DNA of 64,000 bases from Paraburkholderia sp. PREW-6R (lineage in GTDB: Bacteria > Pseudomonadota > Gammaproteobacteria > Burkholderiales > Burkholderiaceae). Below the pieces are notes generated by a model. The model did no database searches and was not told the DNA's origin. It saw only the letters and a program-made list of their open reading frames with translations. The stretch is from assembly GCF_039621805.1 (NCBI RefSeq), contig NZ_CP155073.1, positions 558,001 through 622,000 of the forward strand. The letters are read 5' to 3'. Position 1 is the first letter of the stretch; every line of letters begins with the position of its first letter. Both the position numbers and the translations under genes were made by a program. Below, in pieces: positions 1 to 8,798 of the stretch.

Positions 1-71
1 GCGGCGCCGCCAACGGCAATCAGGCACGACGCTACAAGTGTCCGCAGGCCTAGCTTGGTCATCAAACTCAT
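1..71 (-). CDS. tolB: TolB, periplasmic beta-propeller of Tol-Pal (5' end only)
   Basis: Only the first 23 codons lie in the window. They encode MSLMTKLGLRTLVASCLIAV and a following GGAA, a signal peptide with a Lys/Arg n-region and a hydrophobic core, as expected for a periplasmic protein. The gene directly follows tolA on the same strand with a 138-base gap, which is the standard tolQRA-tolB order. TolB links TolA to Pal and is needed for outer-membrane constriction at division. A second in-frame ATG three codons downstream (position 62) could be the true start. Identity rests on gene order plus the signal peptide. Confidence 0.8.
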   Translation of the reverse strand, partial: MSLMTKLGLRTLVASCLIAVGGA

Positions 72-209
72 GCTGTATGGATTCCCCAAAAACGGTTTTA
101 CTAACACTTCACGACAGCAGACAGACCCGAAAAGCCCTCATTCGTTCCCGAGCGCGCCCCTCCGGGGAGCGCACCGCGTCCGCTGTCGACGGACTGTCAA
201 ACTGCTGGA

Positions 210-1229
210 TCAACTTGCCGGCCGCAACGTAATAAGGAAGCTGGTCGGTGTCTTGCCGTTGATGTCCTGAGGCATCGGATCGGTACGCTGGACGGCGCGC
301 AATGCAGCGTCGTCCCATGCTGCGTTGCCGCTGCTGCGCGAGATCGTCGCACCGAGCAGGGTGCCCGTTGGCGAACAGCGCACGGAAACCACAGTTTCCA
401 GGCCGCTCGTTTCGCCACCCCACGTGATGTTCGGACGCACTGCGCGGCGTACCTTGTCCGAGTATCCGGCGGACGCCGCCGTGCCACCCGACCCGCTACC
501 CGTACCATTCTTGCCGAGGCCGTCACTGCTGGAACTGGTGCCGCCGGCCGAGCCCTGCATCATCTGCGCAAGACGCGCGCGACGCTCTGTGTCGAGCTTC
601 TTCGCTTGCGCCGCAGCGTCCGCTTGCGCCTTGGCTTTCGCGGCCTTCTGCGCGTCAGCTTTCTTTTGCGCTTCGGCCTGAGCCTGCTTCTGTTGCTCCT
701 GCTGCTGCTCTTCCTTCAGTTGCTGCTGCTTCTGCTGCTCGGCGAGTTGCTGCTGCTTCTGCTTTTCAGCCTGCTGTTGCTGCTGTTTCTGCTTCGCCGC
801 CGCGGCCTTCTGCGCCGCAAGCTGTGCCGCCTGCTCAGCAGCGAGTTGCTGCTGACGCTTCGCTTCGGCTTCCTGCTGGGCCAGCAGTTTCTGTTGACGC
901 TGCTGTTCAAGCAGCTGCGCCTCGCGCGCCGCTTCCTGTTGCTGGCGCTTCTTTTCCTGCAACGCGATGTCGGCCTGCTCGTCACGAACCGGCGGGGCAG
1001 GGGCAACCGGAACCTGTGGCGCGGGCGGCGGCGGATGCGGAATTGCCGTGTCGGGCACTTCGGTCCACAGTTCGGCTTCCTCGCCTTCCGGCGTGCTGTT
1101 TTGCCACTGAATCCCGTGATAGAGGAAGAACCCGAGCAGCACGTGCATCACCAGCGCGAACGCAAAGGCTCGCCCGGTGCCGCGTTCACGCGGTGGCTGA
1201 AGCGGGTAGTCGGAATTCTTGCGGATCAT
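210..1229 (-). CDS. tolA: TolA, inner-membrane-anchored energy transducer
   Basis: A 339-residue protein with classic TolA architecture. A single N-terminal membrane anchor (about residues 22-41) is followed by a Pro-rich linker with PHPPPPAPQ. Next comes a long helical domain (about 85-225) made almost entirely of Gln, Lys, Ala and Glu, then a Gly/Ser hinge. The compact C-terminal domain (about 255-339) starts near KVRRAVRPNITW and would bind TolB and Pal. TolA couples the TolQR proton channel to the outer membrane. Its ATG overlaps the tolR stop codon by four bases (ATGA), so translation is coupled. The helical domain produces CTG/TTG-rich low-complexity DNA at about 690-960. Confidence 0.95.
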   Translation of the reverse strand: MIRKNSDYPLQPPRERGTGRAFAFALVMHVLLGFFLYHGIQWQNSTPEGEEAELWTEVPDTAIPHPPPPAPQVPVAPAPPVRDEQADIALQEKKRQQQEAAREAQLLEQQRQQKLLAQQEAEAKRQQQLAAEQAAQLAAQKAAAAKQKQQQQQAEKQKQQQLAEQQKQQQLKEEQQQEQQKQAQAEAQKKADAQKAAKAKAQADAAAQAKKLDTERRARLAQMMQGSAGGTSSSSDGLGKNGTGSGSGGTAASAGYSDKVRRAVRPNITWGGETSGLETVVSVRCSPTGTLLGATISRSSGNAAWDDAALRAVQRTDPMPQDINGKTPTSFLITLRPAS

Positions 1230-1672
1230 TGCGATTTGACGAGCAATCCAACGCGCTTGACGCCGCGAGCTTTCAGCTCGGACATCACGTTCATGACAGC
1301 TTCGTACTTCACGGTTTTGTCGGCGGCGATCACGACGGGCTGGTCGGGATGCGATTGCGCACGGTCGGCGATAAAGCCGTTCAGGTCCGCCTTCGTCATG
1401 TTTTCCTGCTGCTGCGCGCCGGAATCGTCCTTGTACTTGACGCTCATGTTGCCGTCCGCGCGAATGTTCACGATCACGGGCGGCGTTTGTTGTTGCGGCG
1501 CGGCGCCGCCGACGGTCGGCAGATTGACGATCGACGGTGCGACGAGCGGTGCGGTCACCATGAAGATCACGAGCAGCACGAGCATTACGTCGATGTACGG
1601 CACGACGTTGATGTCAGCCATCGCGCGACGCGAGCGGCCGCCGCGCATGCTGGAGGAACGGGAGCCTGGCAT
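1226..1672 (-). CDS. tolR: TolR, ExbD-family proton-channel subunit
   Basis: A 148-residue ExbD/TolR-family protein with one N-terminal membrane helix. The segment NVVPYIDVMLVLLVIFM carries the conserved membrane Asp that takes part in proton flow in this family. The periplasmic C-terminal half ends GVKRVGLLVKSQ. I place the start at 1672 (MPGSRSSSMRGG) because AAGGAG lies just upstream and overlaps the tolQ stop region. The longer frame back to 1762 only reads tolQ out of frame. It sits 10 bases after tolQ and overlaps tolA by four bases. Confidence 0.95.
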   Translation of the reverse strand: MPGSRSSSMRGGRSRRAMADINVVPYIDVMLVLLVIFMVTAPLVAPSIVNLPTVGGAAPQQQTPPVIVNIRADGNMSVKYKDDSGAQQQENMTKADLNGFIADRAQSHPDQPVVIAADKTVKYEAVMNVMSELKARGVKRVGLLVKSQ

Positions 1673-1682
1673 CGGGGACTCC

Positions 1683-2360
1683 TTACTGTGCCTGGCGCTG
1701 CAGGATATTCGAGAACTCTTCGATGAAGGTCTCGAAACGGATCGCCAGACGGTCGATGTCATGCGCGTAGCGGTTGTACGCCACCACTGCCGGAATCGCC
1801 GCGAACAGGCCGATGGCGGTAGCGGTCAGCGCCTCCGCAATGCCGGGTGCGACGTTCGCGAGCGTAGCCTGTTGGACGTTGGCGAGGCCGCGGAACGCAT
1901 TCATGATCCCCCACACCGTCCCGAAGAGACCAATGTACGGGCTGACCGAACCGACCGACGCGAGAAACGCCAGGTTCGCTTCGAGTACGTCCATTTCGCG
2001 CTGGAACGCCGCGCGCATGGCGCGCCGCGCGCCGTCGAGAAGCGCGCCCGGGTCATTCAGACGCTTCTCCTTGCCTTTGAGGAATTCGCGCATACCAGAT
2101 TCGAAAATTCGTTCGAGTGCGCCGATGGTGTGACGGTTGTTCGCAGCGCTTTGATACAGCGCCTGCAGGTCGCCGCCCGACCAGAAATCGCGTTCGAAGC
2201 GCTCAGTTTGCGCGCGGGCGCGGCGGATCGCAAACCACTTGCGGAAAATGAAGGTCCAGGACAACAGCGACAACAACAGCAGTAGCGCCATCACGGCCTG
2301 TGCCAGCAGGCTCGCATTCAGTACGAGAGAAACGATCGACAGATCTTGTGTAGTGTTCAT
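1683..2360 (-). CDS. tolQ: TolQ, MotA/ExbB-family proton-channel protein
   Basis: A 225-residue protein with three predicted membrane helices: one near residues 15-38, then two in the C-terminal half (about 130-155 and 170-195). The second block carries GLFGTVWGIMNAF and LTATAIGLFAAIPAV, the MotA/TolQ/ExbB signature with the conserved Thr and small residues lining the channel. TolQ with TolR forms the proton-driven motor that energises TolA. The length matches the family. It is second in the operon behind ybgC, separated by a 154-base gap that may hold an internal promoter. Confidence 0.95.
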   Translation of the reverse strand: MNTTQDLSIVSLVLNASLLAQAVMALLLLLSLLSWTFIFRKWFAIRRARAQTERFERDFWSGGDLQALYQSAANNRHTIGALERIFESGMREFLKGKEKRLNDPGALLDGARRAMRAAFQREMDVLEANLAFLASVGSVSPYIGLFGTVWGIMNAFRGLANVQQATLANVAPGIAEALTATAIGLFAAIPAVVAYNRYAHDIDRLAIRFETFIEEFSNILQRQAQ

Positions 2361-2514
2361 AAAGATTCTTATTAACGTCCCGGAAAGGGGCGTCCGACTG
2401 CAGGGTCATTCGAAGCTTTCCGTCGGCAAAACGGAAGCGCCGGCGACACTGTTAGCCGAACCATGCTTTGTGCTGCTGATCGATACGCGTTCACTGGACC
2501 CGTAACAACGGGGC

Positions 2515-3000
2515 TCAGTCATGGTCCGTTGACAAGCCGGCCTCGCTCATGTCGCCGCCCGGTCCGCGGCGCAGTGCAGCGAGCACTGGCGGAGGGATTG
2601 CTGCCGGCCGCAATGCAATGCGGTCGACGCACCCAACCCGGATCGAACCCTTAGCAAGCAGCATGCCGCTGCGCCACGCCTCCTGTGCGAAGTCGACGGA
2701 GGCGCGACCCACGCGCTCGATCCGGCTAACTACATTGATGACGTCGTCAAGCCGGGCGGGCGCCCGGTAGTCGACGGCGGTACTACGCACGATAAAAATC
2801 GCGCCGCTTTCTTCCGCGAGCCTGTGCTGGTCGACGCCGCACGCGCGCAGCCATTCCGTGCGCGCCCGTTCGAAAAATTTCAGGTAGTTCGCATAAAAAA
2901 CGATGCCACCGGCGTCGGTATCTTCGTAGTACACGCGAATGGGCCACATGTAGCCGTTTTCCGCACCGGGCTGGCTGGTCGACGTATTCATGCGGCGCAT
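2515..3000 (-). CDS. ybgC: YbgC, acyl-CoA thioesterase of the Tol-Pal operon
   Basis: A 161-residue hotdog-fold thioesterase. The active-site stretch YYEDTDAGGIVFYANYLKFF near residues 24-43 holds the catalytic Asp of the 4-hydroxybenzoyl-CoA thioesterase/YbgC family. Family members hydrolyse acyl-CoA and associate with phospholipid synthesis. It is the first gene of the tol-pal operon, as in E. coli. The extra C-terminal tail after about residue 140 (Pro/Arg/Gly-rich, ending STDHD) is longer than in E. coli YbgC. A second Met at residue 4 is an alternative start. Confidence 0.92.
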   Translation of the reverse strand: MRRMNTSTSQPGAENGYMWPIRVYYEDTDAGGIVFYANYLKFFERARTEWLRACGVDQHRLAEESGAIFIVRSTAVDYRAPARLDDVINVVSRIERVGRASVDFAQEAWRSGMLLAKGSIRVGCVDRIALRPAAIPPPVLAALRRGPGGDMSEAGLSTDHD

Positions 3001-3176
3001 TTTACCGGAACGCCGACGCCCCGGTCTTTTTGCGCATGTGCGCCGCGCGTGGCGGGCGTGAGCGGCGCTCTCGCCGCTTCCATGTCCGCCTCAGTCCGCG
3101 CTTTTATCCGGGCTTCGAGTAGCCGGTTCCAGCCGCCTGTCCACTCAGGCTTCCAGCCGCGTAAGCACCCGCAGTT

Positions 3177-3923
3177 CTAGCCGCGATGCACCGCCAGACC
3201 GGCAAACGTCTGGGCCACGGGCATCAGTTCGATCGTATTGACGTTTACGTGCGCCGGAAGCGTCGCGATCCAGTAGATCGAGCCGGCAATGTCTTCGGGC
3301 GTGAGGGGTTGTACGTCTTTGTAGACGTTGGCCGCCTTGTCCGAGTCGCCGCGAAAGCGCACGTTCGAGAATTCGGTGCCGCCGCACAGTCCGGGTTCGA
3401 CATCCGTGACACGCAGCGCCGTGCCTGCGAGGTCGGTGCGCAGATTCAGGCTGAACTGGCGCACGAATGCTTTGGTCGCACCATACACATTGCCGCCTGC
3501 GTAAGGCCACCTTCCCGCCGACGAACCGAGGTTGATCACGTGTCCGCGGTTGCGTTCCACCATGCCGGGCAGCAACGCGTGCGTGATTTGCGCGAGGCCC
3601 ATGCAGTTGGTCTCGATCATCGTGTTCCAGTCGTCGAGGCTTGCCTTCTGTGCCGGTTCGACGCCGAGCGCGAGTCCCGCATTGTTGACGAGCACGTCGA
3701 TCGCGGCGAAGTCAGCGGGCAAAGCCGCCGGCACCGCTTCGACCGCTTCGCGATCGCGCACGTCGAGTTCGTAGGGAAGGAGCGCGTCGCCGAGTTCATC
3801 GGCGAGCGCCTGCAGTCGATCCTTGCGACGCGCGGTAGCCACGACACGGTGGCCACCTTTGACGAAAACGCGAGCGATAGCCGCGCCGAATCCCGCCGAC
3901 GCTCCGGTAATGAAGACGATCAT
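3177..3923 (-). CDS. ydfG: YdfG-type NADP-dependent 3-hydroxy acid / serine dehydrogenase (SDR)
   Basis: A 248-residue classical short-chain dehydrogenase. It has the Rossmann motif TGASAGFG (about 6-13), NNAGLALG, and the catalytic Ser-Tyr-Lys arrangement with NVYGATKAFVRQF. The stretches GTEFSNVRF and LPAHVNVNTIELMPV match what I remember of E. coli YdfG, which oxidises L-allo-threonine, serine and 3-hydroxy acids and reduces malonic semialdehyde. I chose the Met at 3923 because homologues begin MIV and AGGGAA lies just upstream; the open frame continues back to 4004 without support. It is transcribed alone, 176 bases behind ybgC on the same strand. Confidence 0.88.
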   Translation of the reverse strand: MIVFITGASAGFGAAIARVFVKGGHRVVATARRKDRLQALADELGDALLPYELDVRDREAVEAVPAALPADFAAIDVLVNNAGLALGVEPAQKASLDDWNTMIETNCMGLAQITHALLPGMVERNRGHVINLGSSAGRWPYAGGNVYGATKAFVRQFSLNLRTDLAGTALRVTDVEPGLCGGTEFSNVRFRGDSDKAANVYKDVQPLTPEDIAGSIYWIATLPAHVNVNTIELMPVAQTFAGLAVHRG

Positions 3924-4435
3924 TTCTGTTCCCTGCCCGGTGGATGAAAGAGGTCCAAAGCCTACTTGCAAAGGGCCGTGGCGGCAAGGATGAAGCGGCC
4001 GCACGTCGGCGCCCGAAGCCTTGAAAAGCGAATCCGCACGGACGTTTTATCAGACATTTGAAAGGCTTGCTCACCGGGGAACAAAGCCCAGTTGCGGACC
4101 ACCTGGCGACGCGGTGGCGAGCGGTTGCCTATTCGATACTCTTCCAATAAACTAACGCGCTCATCCCTGCGTGACTGGCGATAGAACCGGTTCAATCAAT
4201 CGGGTTCAAGGTGGAGCAACCCACCGTGAAGCGCAGGGTGCCGTTTTGCCGTTCGCCTGGGCAGCCGTCAACCGCGCGCATTGATCTGCGCTGACGGTGG
4301 CTGTCCTGCCTCGCGTGTGCGGCGACTCTCTCTGCCCCACGTCAGGGCTGGCCCAGCCGCCAGCAGCGCCGCGTACCCCCTACGCAAGATCCGGCGCACG
4401 ATCCGGTCAACCTGAACACTCTCAACGGAATCCGT
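3924..4435. other. 512-base intergenic region between divergent ydfG and glyA
   Basis: No credible gene is present. It must carry the promoters of ydfG (leftward) and glyA (rightward). A short inverted repeat, GGTGG-AGCAA-CCACC, lies near 4210-4225. I looked for a glycine riboswitch ahead of glyA and did not find the conserved core. A weak Shine-Dalgarno (ACGGAA) precedes the glyA ATG. Confidence 0.5.
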
Positions 4436-5683
4436 ATGTTTGACAGAGCCCAAAGCACCATCGCCAACGTCGATCCTGAACTCTGGAAAGTCATCGAACA
4501 GGAAAATCGCCGTCAGGAAGAGCACATCGAACTGATCGCATCGGAAAACTACACCAGCCCGGCTGTCATGGCCGCGCAAGGCTCGCAGCTCACCAACAAG
4601 TATGCCGAAGGTTATCCGGGCAAGCGCTATTACGGCGGCTGCGAATACGTCGATGTCGCCGAGCAGCTGGCGATCGGCCGCGTGAAGCAACTGTTCGGCG
4701 CCGAAGCCGCGAACGTGCAGCCGAACTCCGGTTCGCAGGCCAATCAGGGCGTCTTCTTTGCCATGCTGAAACCGGGCGACACCATCATGGGCATGAGCCT
4801 CGCGCACGGTGGGCACCTTACGCACGGCTCGCCGGTCAACATGTCGGGCAAGTGGTTCAATGTCGTCAGCTACGGCCTGAACGAAGCGGAAGACATCGAT
4901 TACGACGCGGCTGAAAAGCTCGCGCAGGAACACAAGCCGAAGCTGATCGTGGCGGGAGCTTCGGCTTTCGCGCTGCGCATCGATTTCGAACGTCTGTCGA
5001 AGATCGCCAGGTCGGTCGGCGCGTACTTCATGGTGGACATGGCTCACTATGCCGGCCTCATTGCCGCAGGCGTGTATCCGAATCCTGTGCCGCACGCCGA
5101 TTTCGTCACCACCACCACGCACAAAAGCCTGCGCGGCCCGCGCGGCGGCGTGATCCTGATGAAAGCCGAGTTCGAGAAGCAGATCAACTCGGCAATCTTC
5201 CCGGGCATTCAGGGTGGTCCGCTCATGCATGTGATCGCCGGCAAAGCGGTTGCGTTCAAAGAGGCGCTGTCGCCGGAATTCAAGACGTATCAGCAGCAGG
5301 TCGTCGAAAACGCGCGCGTGCTGGCTGAAACGCTGGTCAAGCGCGGACTGCGCATTGTCTCGGGCCGCACTGAAAGCCACGTGATGCTCGTCGACCTGCG
5401 CGCGAAGAAGATCACCGGGAAGGTTGCGGAAGCCGCACTCGGCGCCGCGCACATTACGGTCAACAAGAACGCCATTCCGAATGATCCGGAAAAGCCGTTC
5501 GTCACGAGCGGTATCCGTCTGGGCTCGCCGGCCATGACCACGCGCGGCTTCGGCGTGAAAGAGGCGGAGCAGGTGGGTAACCTGATCGCCGACGTGCTGG
5601 ACAACCCGGAAGACGCCGCTACGATCGAACGTGTGCGCGGCCAGGTCGCTGAGCTGACCCAGCGTTTCCCGGTCTACAAGTAA
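4436..5683 (+). CDS. glyA: Serine hydroxymethyltransferase
   Basis: A 415-residue PLP enzyme that interconverts serine plus tetrahydrofolate with glycine plus 5,10-methylene-THF, in the cytoplasm. Clear SHMT landmarks are the [20 protein letters not shown]-terminal block, [18 protein letters not shown], the PLP-lysine motif [14 protein letters not shown] (Lys about 230), and the C-terminal [16 protein letters not shown]. The length equals the family norm. The protein starts at [16 protein letters not shown], matching other burkholderial GlyA. The stop lies six bases before nrdR, so the two are probably co-transcribed. Confidence 0.98.
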   Translation: MFDRAQSTIANVDPELWKVIEQENRRQEEHIELIASENYTSPAVMAAQGSQLTNKYAEGYPGKRYYGGCEYVDVAEQLAIGRVKQLFGAEAANVQPNSGSQANQGVFFAMLKPGDTIMGMSLAHGGHLTHGSPVNMSGKWFNVVSYGLNEAEDIDYDAAEKLAQEHKPKLIVAGASAFALRIDFERLSKIARSVGAYFMVDMAHYAGLIAAGVYPNPVPHADFVTTTTHKSLRGPRGGVILMKAEFEKQINSAIFPGIQGGPLMHVIAGKAVAFKEALSPEFKTYQQQVVENARVLAETLVKRGLRIVSGRTESHVMLVDLRAKKITGKVAEAALGAAHITVNKNAIPNDPEKPFVTSGIRLGSPAMTTRGFGVKEAEQVGNLIADVLDNPEDAATIERVRGQVAELTQRFPVYK

Positions 5684-5689
5684 GCCGCC

Positions 5690-6172
5690 ATGCACTGCCC
5701 CTTCTGCCGTCACGCCGATACGCAAGTGGTCGATTCGCGCGTATCCGAAGACGGCGCGACGATACGCCGGCGCCGCCGCTGCCCGGCCTGCGACAAACGT
5801 TTCACGACGTATGAGCGGGTCGAGCTGGCGTTGCCGGCGGTCGTCAAGAAAGACGGCAGCCGCACGGAATTCGATCGCCGCAAGATCGTCGCGAGTATGC
5901 AACTGGCGCTGCGCAAGCGCCCGGTTGCGGCGGACGCAATCGACGCGGCGGTTGCACGTATCGAATATCAACTGCTCGGCAGCGGTGAGCGCGAAGTGCG
6001 CAGCGAGCGACTCGGCGAACTCGTCATGAACGAATTGCGCGCGCTCGACACCATTGCCTACGTTCGCTTCGCTTCTGTATACCGGCGCTTCGAAGACGTC
6101 TCGGAGTTTGAAGACGTGATCGAGGAATTCCGCCGCGCTTCTTCTCCGCCCAAGCCTTCGCGCAAGCGCTGA
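5690..6172 (+). CDS. nrdR: NrdR, ATP-cone regulator of ribonucleotide reductase genes
   Basis: A 160-residue transcriptional repressor. The N-terminal zinc ribbon has Cys3, Cys6, Cys31 and Cys34 (CPFC and CPAC pairs) separated by an Arg-rich strand. It is followed by FTTYERVEL and an ATP-cone domain (about 49-139) with [16 protein letters not shown], which senses ATP/dATP. The C-terminal tail PPKPSRKR is basic. NrdR represses nrd operons at NrdR boxes. The six-base gap after glyA fits the frequent glyA-nrdR pairing in proteobacteria and links one-carbon supply with dNTP synthesis. Confidence 0.97.
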   Translation: MHCPFCRHADTQVVDSRVSEDGATIRRRRRCPACDKRFTTYERVELALPAVVKKDGSRTEFDRRKIVASMQLALRKRPVAADAIDAAVARIEYQLLGSGEREVRSERLGELVMNELRALDTIAYVRFASVYRRFEDVSEFEDVIEEFRRASSPPKPSRKR

Positions 6173-6384
6173 GTGCGGTCGTAACCGGTCCGCCGTGTTC
6201 AACCCGTCCGTCAGGGTTGTCAATGTTCGCCGTACTGATCCACGCATCTGTGTTGTCCTTCCTTTTCTGATGGTCTCGCGTGCATTGTTGCGCGGGACGG
6301 CGTCTGAATAACACCTCGCCGTTCGGCCAATGGTTGGCGCTTCCAAAAGCCGCTAGATTGGCTGCGTTCTTCGAATGATCAGGG

Positions 6385-6951
6385 ATGCAGATGATGTGGC
6401 TTGTGCTTCGCCGTCGGCCGTGCCGCGGCTTTACTCTCATTGAAACGCTGGTGGTGATCGCGCTGCTGGCCGTAATTGCGGTCATGGCAACGCCGTCGTT
6501 CGTCGCGTGGCAGGTGCGCGATCAGGTCGACGCGCGAGCAAAGGCGCTGATCTCGACGTTCGCCTATGCGCGCAGTGAAGCGCTGCGTCGCGGCTCACGC
6601 GTGACCGTGTGCCGGATCGATGCGGCGCGGCACTGCCTCGCCGTGGGGCAGCCATGTGCCAACAGCCTCACCGACTGGTCCTGCGGCTGGGCCGTCATGG
6701 CCGAGCGGGGCGCCGTCCTGTCGCTGTTGCGCGCGCATCCGGCGCTTGCCGCAGTCAGCGTGGTCGGCGCACAGACCAATCTCACGTTCACACCGCCAGC
6801 CGGGCAGCTGATCGGCGCTTTTCGGAGTTTCGATCTTGCCCCACGCATTCAATCGAGGGCAACTCAGGGTGACGCGCGGCGGCGTTGCATCAGGATCGCC
6901 GCAGGGGGCCGCGCCCGAGTGACCAACGGCGCATGTGGAGCGGCGTCGTGA
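6385..6951 (+). CDS. fimT: FimT/GspH-type minor pilin
   Basis: A 188-residue type IV pilin-like protein. The prepilin peptidase site is CRG-FTLIETLVVIALLAV, with Glu at mature position 5 and a hydrophobic helix. The C-terminal half resembles the GspH/FimT domain and contains several Cys (CRIDAARHC, CANSLTDWSC) that may form disulfides. It is first in the minor-pilin operon and overlaps pilV by one base (TGATG). Minor pilins prime pilus assembly at the inner membrane. Several ATGs cluster at the start (MQMM); 6385 is used but 6391 or 6394 are possible. Confidence 0.85.
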   Translation: MQMMWLVLRRRPCRGFTLIETLVVIALLAVIAVMATPSFVAWQVRDQVDARAKALISTFAYARSEALRRGSRVTVCRIDAARHCLAVGQPCANSLTDWSCGWAVMAERGAVLSLLRAHPALAAVSVVGAQTNLTFTPPAGQLIGAFRSFDLAPRIQSRATQGDARRRCIRIAAGGRARVTNGACGAAS

Positions 6952-7394
6952 TGCGAAACCTTCGTGTCGGCCCACCGCGTTTCGGCGCATGCCCGCAGAG
7001 CGGTAGTTCGCTCCTCGAAGTGATGCTGGCCGTCGCATTGATGGCGGTGACTGCGCTGGGCCTGATTGCTGGCCAGTTATGGACTGCCCGTGAATCCCGT
7101 GCGATGGCCATGCGGGAGCACGCGGCATGGATCGCGGATTCCATTGCGGAAGCGCTGTACTTCCCTTCAGCAGCTGACGCCGCAGTCCGGCAATGGAGCA
7201 CACGGGCAGCCGCGCTGTTACCGCATGGCGAGGCTACGCTGTCAATGGGCGGCGGCACGTCCGCCGCGCTTGTCACATGGACGACTTTGCGCGACACCCC
7301 GCACAGCGATGACGTGATCGACAAGCCGGAATCCTGCGGCACCGCGGACATGCCTGCAGGCTCCAGTTGTGTCGCTTTGGCGTTCGTCAAATGA
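6951..7394 (+). CDS. pilV: PilV-type minor pilin
   Basis: A 147-residue protein starting MRNLRVGPPRFGACPQ, with the prepilin motif SGSSLLEVMLAVALMAVTAL. The cleavage Gly is followed by Ser rather than Phe, and Glu is at mature position 5. It is second in the operon and coupled to fimT and pilW by start/stop overlaps, the latter ATGA. By position and helix it is assigned to the PilV minor pilins. The C-terminal domain carries CGTADMPAGSSC, a probable disulfide pair. Confidence 0.82.
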   Translation: MRNLRVGPPRFGACPQSGSSLLEVMLAVALMAVTALGLIAGQLWTARESRAMAMREHAAWIADSIAEALYFPSAADAAVRQWSTRAAALLPHGEATLSMGGGTSAALVTWTTLRDTPHSDDVIDKPESCGTADMPAGSSCVALAFVK

Positions 7395-8200
7395 TGAAAC
7401 GGCTTGAAGTCGAGGGTGGCCACACGTTGCTCGAATTCGTGATCGCCATCGCGCTGGGTCTCGTCGTGATTGCCGGCACGGTGTTGCTCTACACGGCGCA
7501 GCGTAGCGCATTCGAGCACGCGGCCGATGCGCAGCGAGTCCGCGACGCCGGGCTGACCGCGCTCACGCTGATCGGCCAGCAAGTACAGATGGCCGGTTTC
7601 GTTCCAGCGAACGTCACTCGCTATAACGCTCCGCCCGCGTTATTCGGTTGCTCGGGTGGCCGCCCGAGCGGCGCAGACGAGAGTCCCGCTTGCGAATCAC
7701 TGCCGGGTCGCTCGGACGGCGTCGTCGTCCGGTATGTCGGCGACACGGTATCCACATGGCCGTCCGCAACGGCGCAGATAACCGATTGTCTCGGGCAGGC
7801 TGTGCCCAATGCCAGCGCCGTGCTGCTGGAGCAAGGCGCGCCCGTGGTGAACCGGTTCTTCGCGCGAACCAGCGGCTCGACCGGCGAGCCGGAGCTGTAC
7901 TGCGAAGGGAACGGCAAGACAGGGTCAGCGCAACCGCTTGTCGAAGGCATTGAGCGCTTGCGGATCAGGTACTGGCTGGCGGGCGGCGTCGCGGCCATCG
8001 ACGCCTCCGCAGTCACCGCCGATCAATGGGCGAGCATTGTCGCGGTGGATCTTTGCGTGCTCGTTCGTGGCGCCATGCAAGGGCAACGTTCGCGCTACGT
8101 CGACTGCGACAGCGTTACGGCGTTGGGCGCGGACACGCGTGTCCGACAAGCGTTTTGGCGCCGGGTAGCGATTCGCAATCAGGTAGGGGACGCAGCATGA
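7391..8200 (+). CDS. pilW: PilW-type minor pilin
   Basis: A 269-residue minor pilin starting MMKRLEVEGGHTLLEFVIAI. The site GG-HTLLEF has Glu at mature position 5 and is followed by a long hydrophobic helix. The large soluble domain of about 240 residues, with Cys pairs around CSGGRPSG and ACES, matches PilW, the largest core minor pilin. Translation is coupled to pilV (ATGA) and pilX (ATGA). PilV, PilW, PilX and FimT form the priming complex at the pilus tip. Confidence 0.85.
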   Translation: MMKRLEVEGGHTLLEFVIAIALGLVVIAGTVLLYTAQRSAFEHAADAQRVRDAGLTALTLIGQQVQMAGFVPANVTRYNAPPALFGCSGGRPSGADESPACESLPGRSDGVVVRYVGDTVSTWPSATAQITDCLGQAVPNASAVLLEQGAPVVNRFFARTSGSTGEPELYCEGNGKTGSAQPLVEGIERLRIRYWLAGGVAAIDASAVTADQWASIVAVDLCVLVRGAMQGQRSRYVDCDSVTALGADTRVRQAFWRRVAIRNQVGDAA

Positions 8201-8787
8201 GCGCGCAGCGGCCAGGCACGATTCGGTCAGGCTTGCAATTGCATTCTTGCGTGAGCCGCATGAGCAATGTCGACCGCAGCGGTTACACAGTCTGCGTCAA
8301 CCAGCGCGGTGTGGTCTTGCCCATTGTTCTGCTGATCTCGGCGATGATCCTGACGAGTTTTGCGGCGTGGTTTGAAACGTCGCTTGCATCGGCGCGCGGC
8401 GCCATGAACGTGCGCGACTATCTCCAGGCATTTCACGCGGCCGATTCCGCGCTCACCCTGTGCGCTCGTACGACGCTAGCGACTGCCGCCGGGGCAACCG
8501 ATCCGCTGCCCGTTACGGTCGGCGAGCCGACGCAATGGAAAGCCAAAGGCAGTTTTGAGACCAACGCTGTCCAGCCCGTCGCGCAGTGGCCCGGATCGTT
8601 ACGCGCGCCGCAATGTCTCGTCGAACCCTGGCGTCTGCCGTCCCGGCCCGACGCGCGCGCATTTCTGCTGACGGCGCGCGGCTACGGTCGCAGCAAAGAG
8701 TCTCAGGTGTGGCTGCAACTGGAACTGGTGATCGCGGGTGAGACGGTCGAGCGCCATTGGCGTCGCGTCGTGGCGCGGCCATTCTGA
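8197..8787 (+). CDS. pilX: PilX-type minor pilin
   Basis: A 196-residue protein whose N-terminal helix is QRGVVLPIVLLISAMILTSF. This is the PilX pattern: Gly followed by a hydrophobic helix without the canonical Phe-Thr-Leu-Leu-Glu. The Glu5 position is Ile or nearby hydrophobic. The ATG overlaps the pilW stop. The leader before the helix is unusually long (about 37 residues), so a later start at MSNVDRSG (8260) should be considered. The region 8197-8260 would still be translated by coupling. Confidence 0.75.
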   Translation: MSAQRPGTIRSGLQLHSCVSRMSNVDRSGYTVCVNQRGVVLPIVLLISAMILTSFAAWFETSLASARGAMNVRDYLQAFHAADSALTLCARTTLATAAGATDPLPVTVGEPTQWKAKGSFETNAVQPVAQWPGSLRAPQCLVEPWRLPSRPDARAFLLTARGYGRSKESQVWLQLELVIAGETVERHWRRVVARPF

Positions 8788-8798
8788 CAGGAGGATTC

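Noticed and set aside
690..960. CTG/TTG-rich repeat resembling a microsatellite
   Set aside because: Fully explained as the Gln/Lys/Ala helical domain of TolA; units are irregular rather than true tandem copies.
1226..1762. Extended tolR start at 1762
   Set aside because: The extra 30 codons overlap tolQ; the internal ATG at 1672 has AAGGAG in front and gives the family length.
3924..4435. Glycine riboswitch ahead of glyA
   Set aside because: I looked for the conserved tandem aptamer core and did not see it; only a short unrelated inverted repeat is present.
4268..6346. 692-codon minus-strand frame over glyA and nrdR
   Set aside because: Antisense shadow; GlyA and NrdR on the plus strand are unmistakable.
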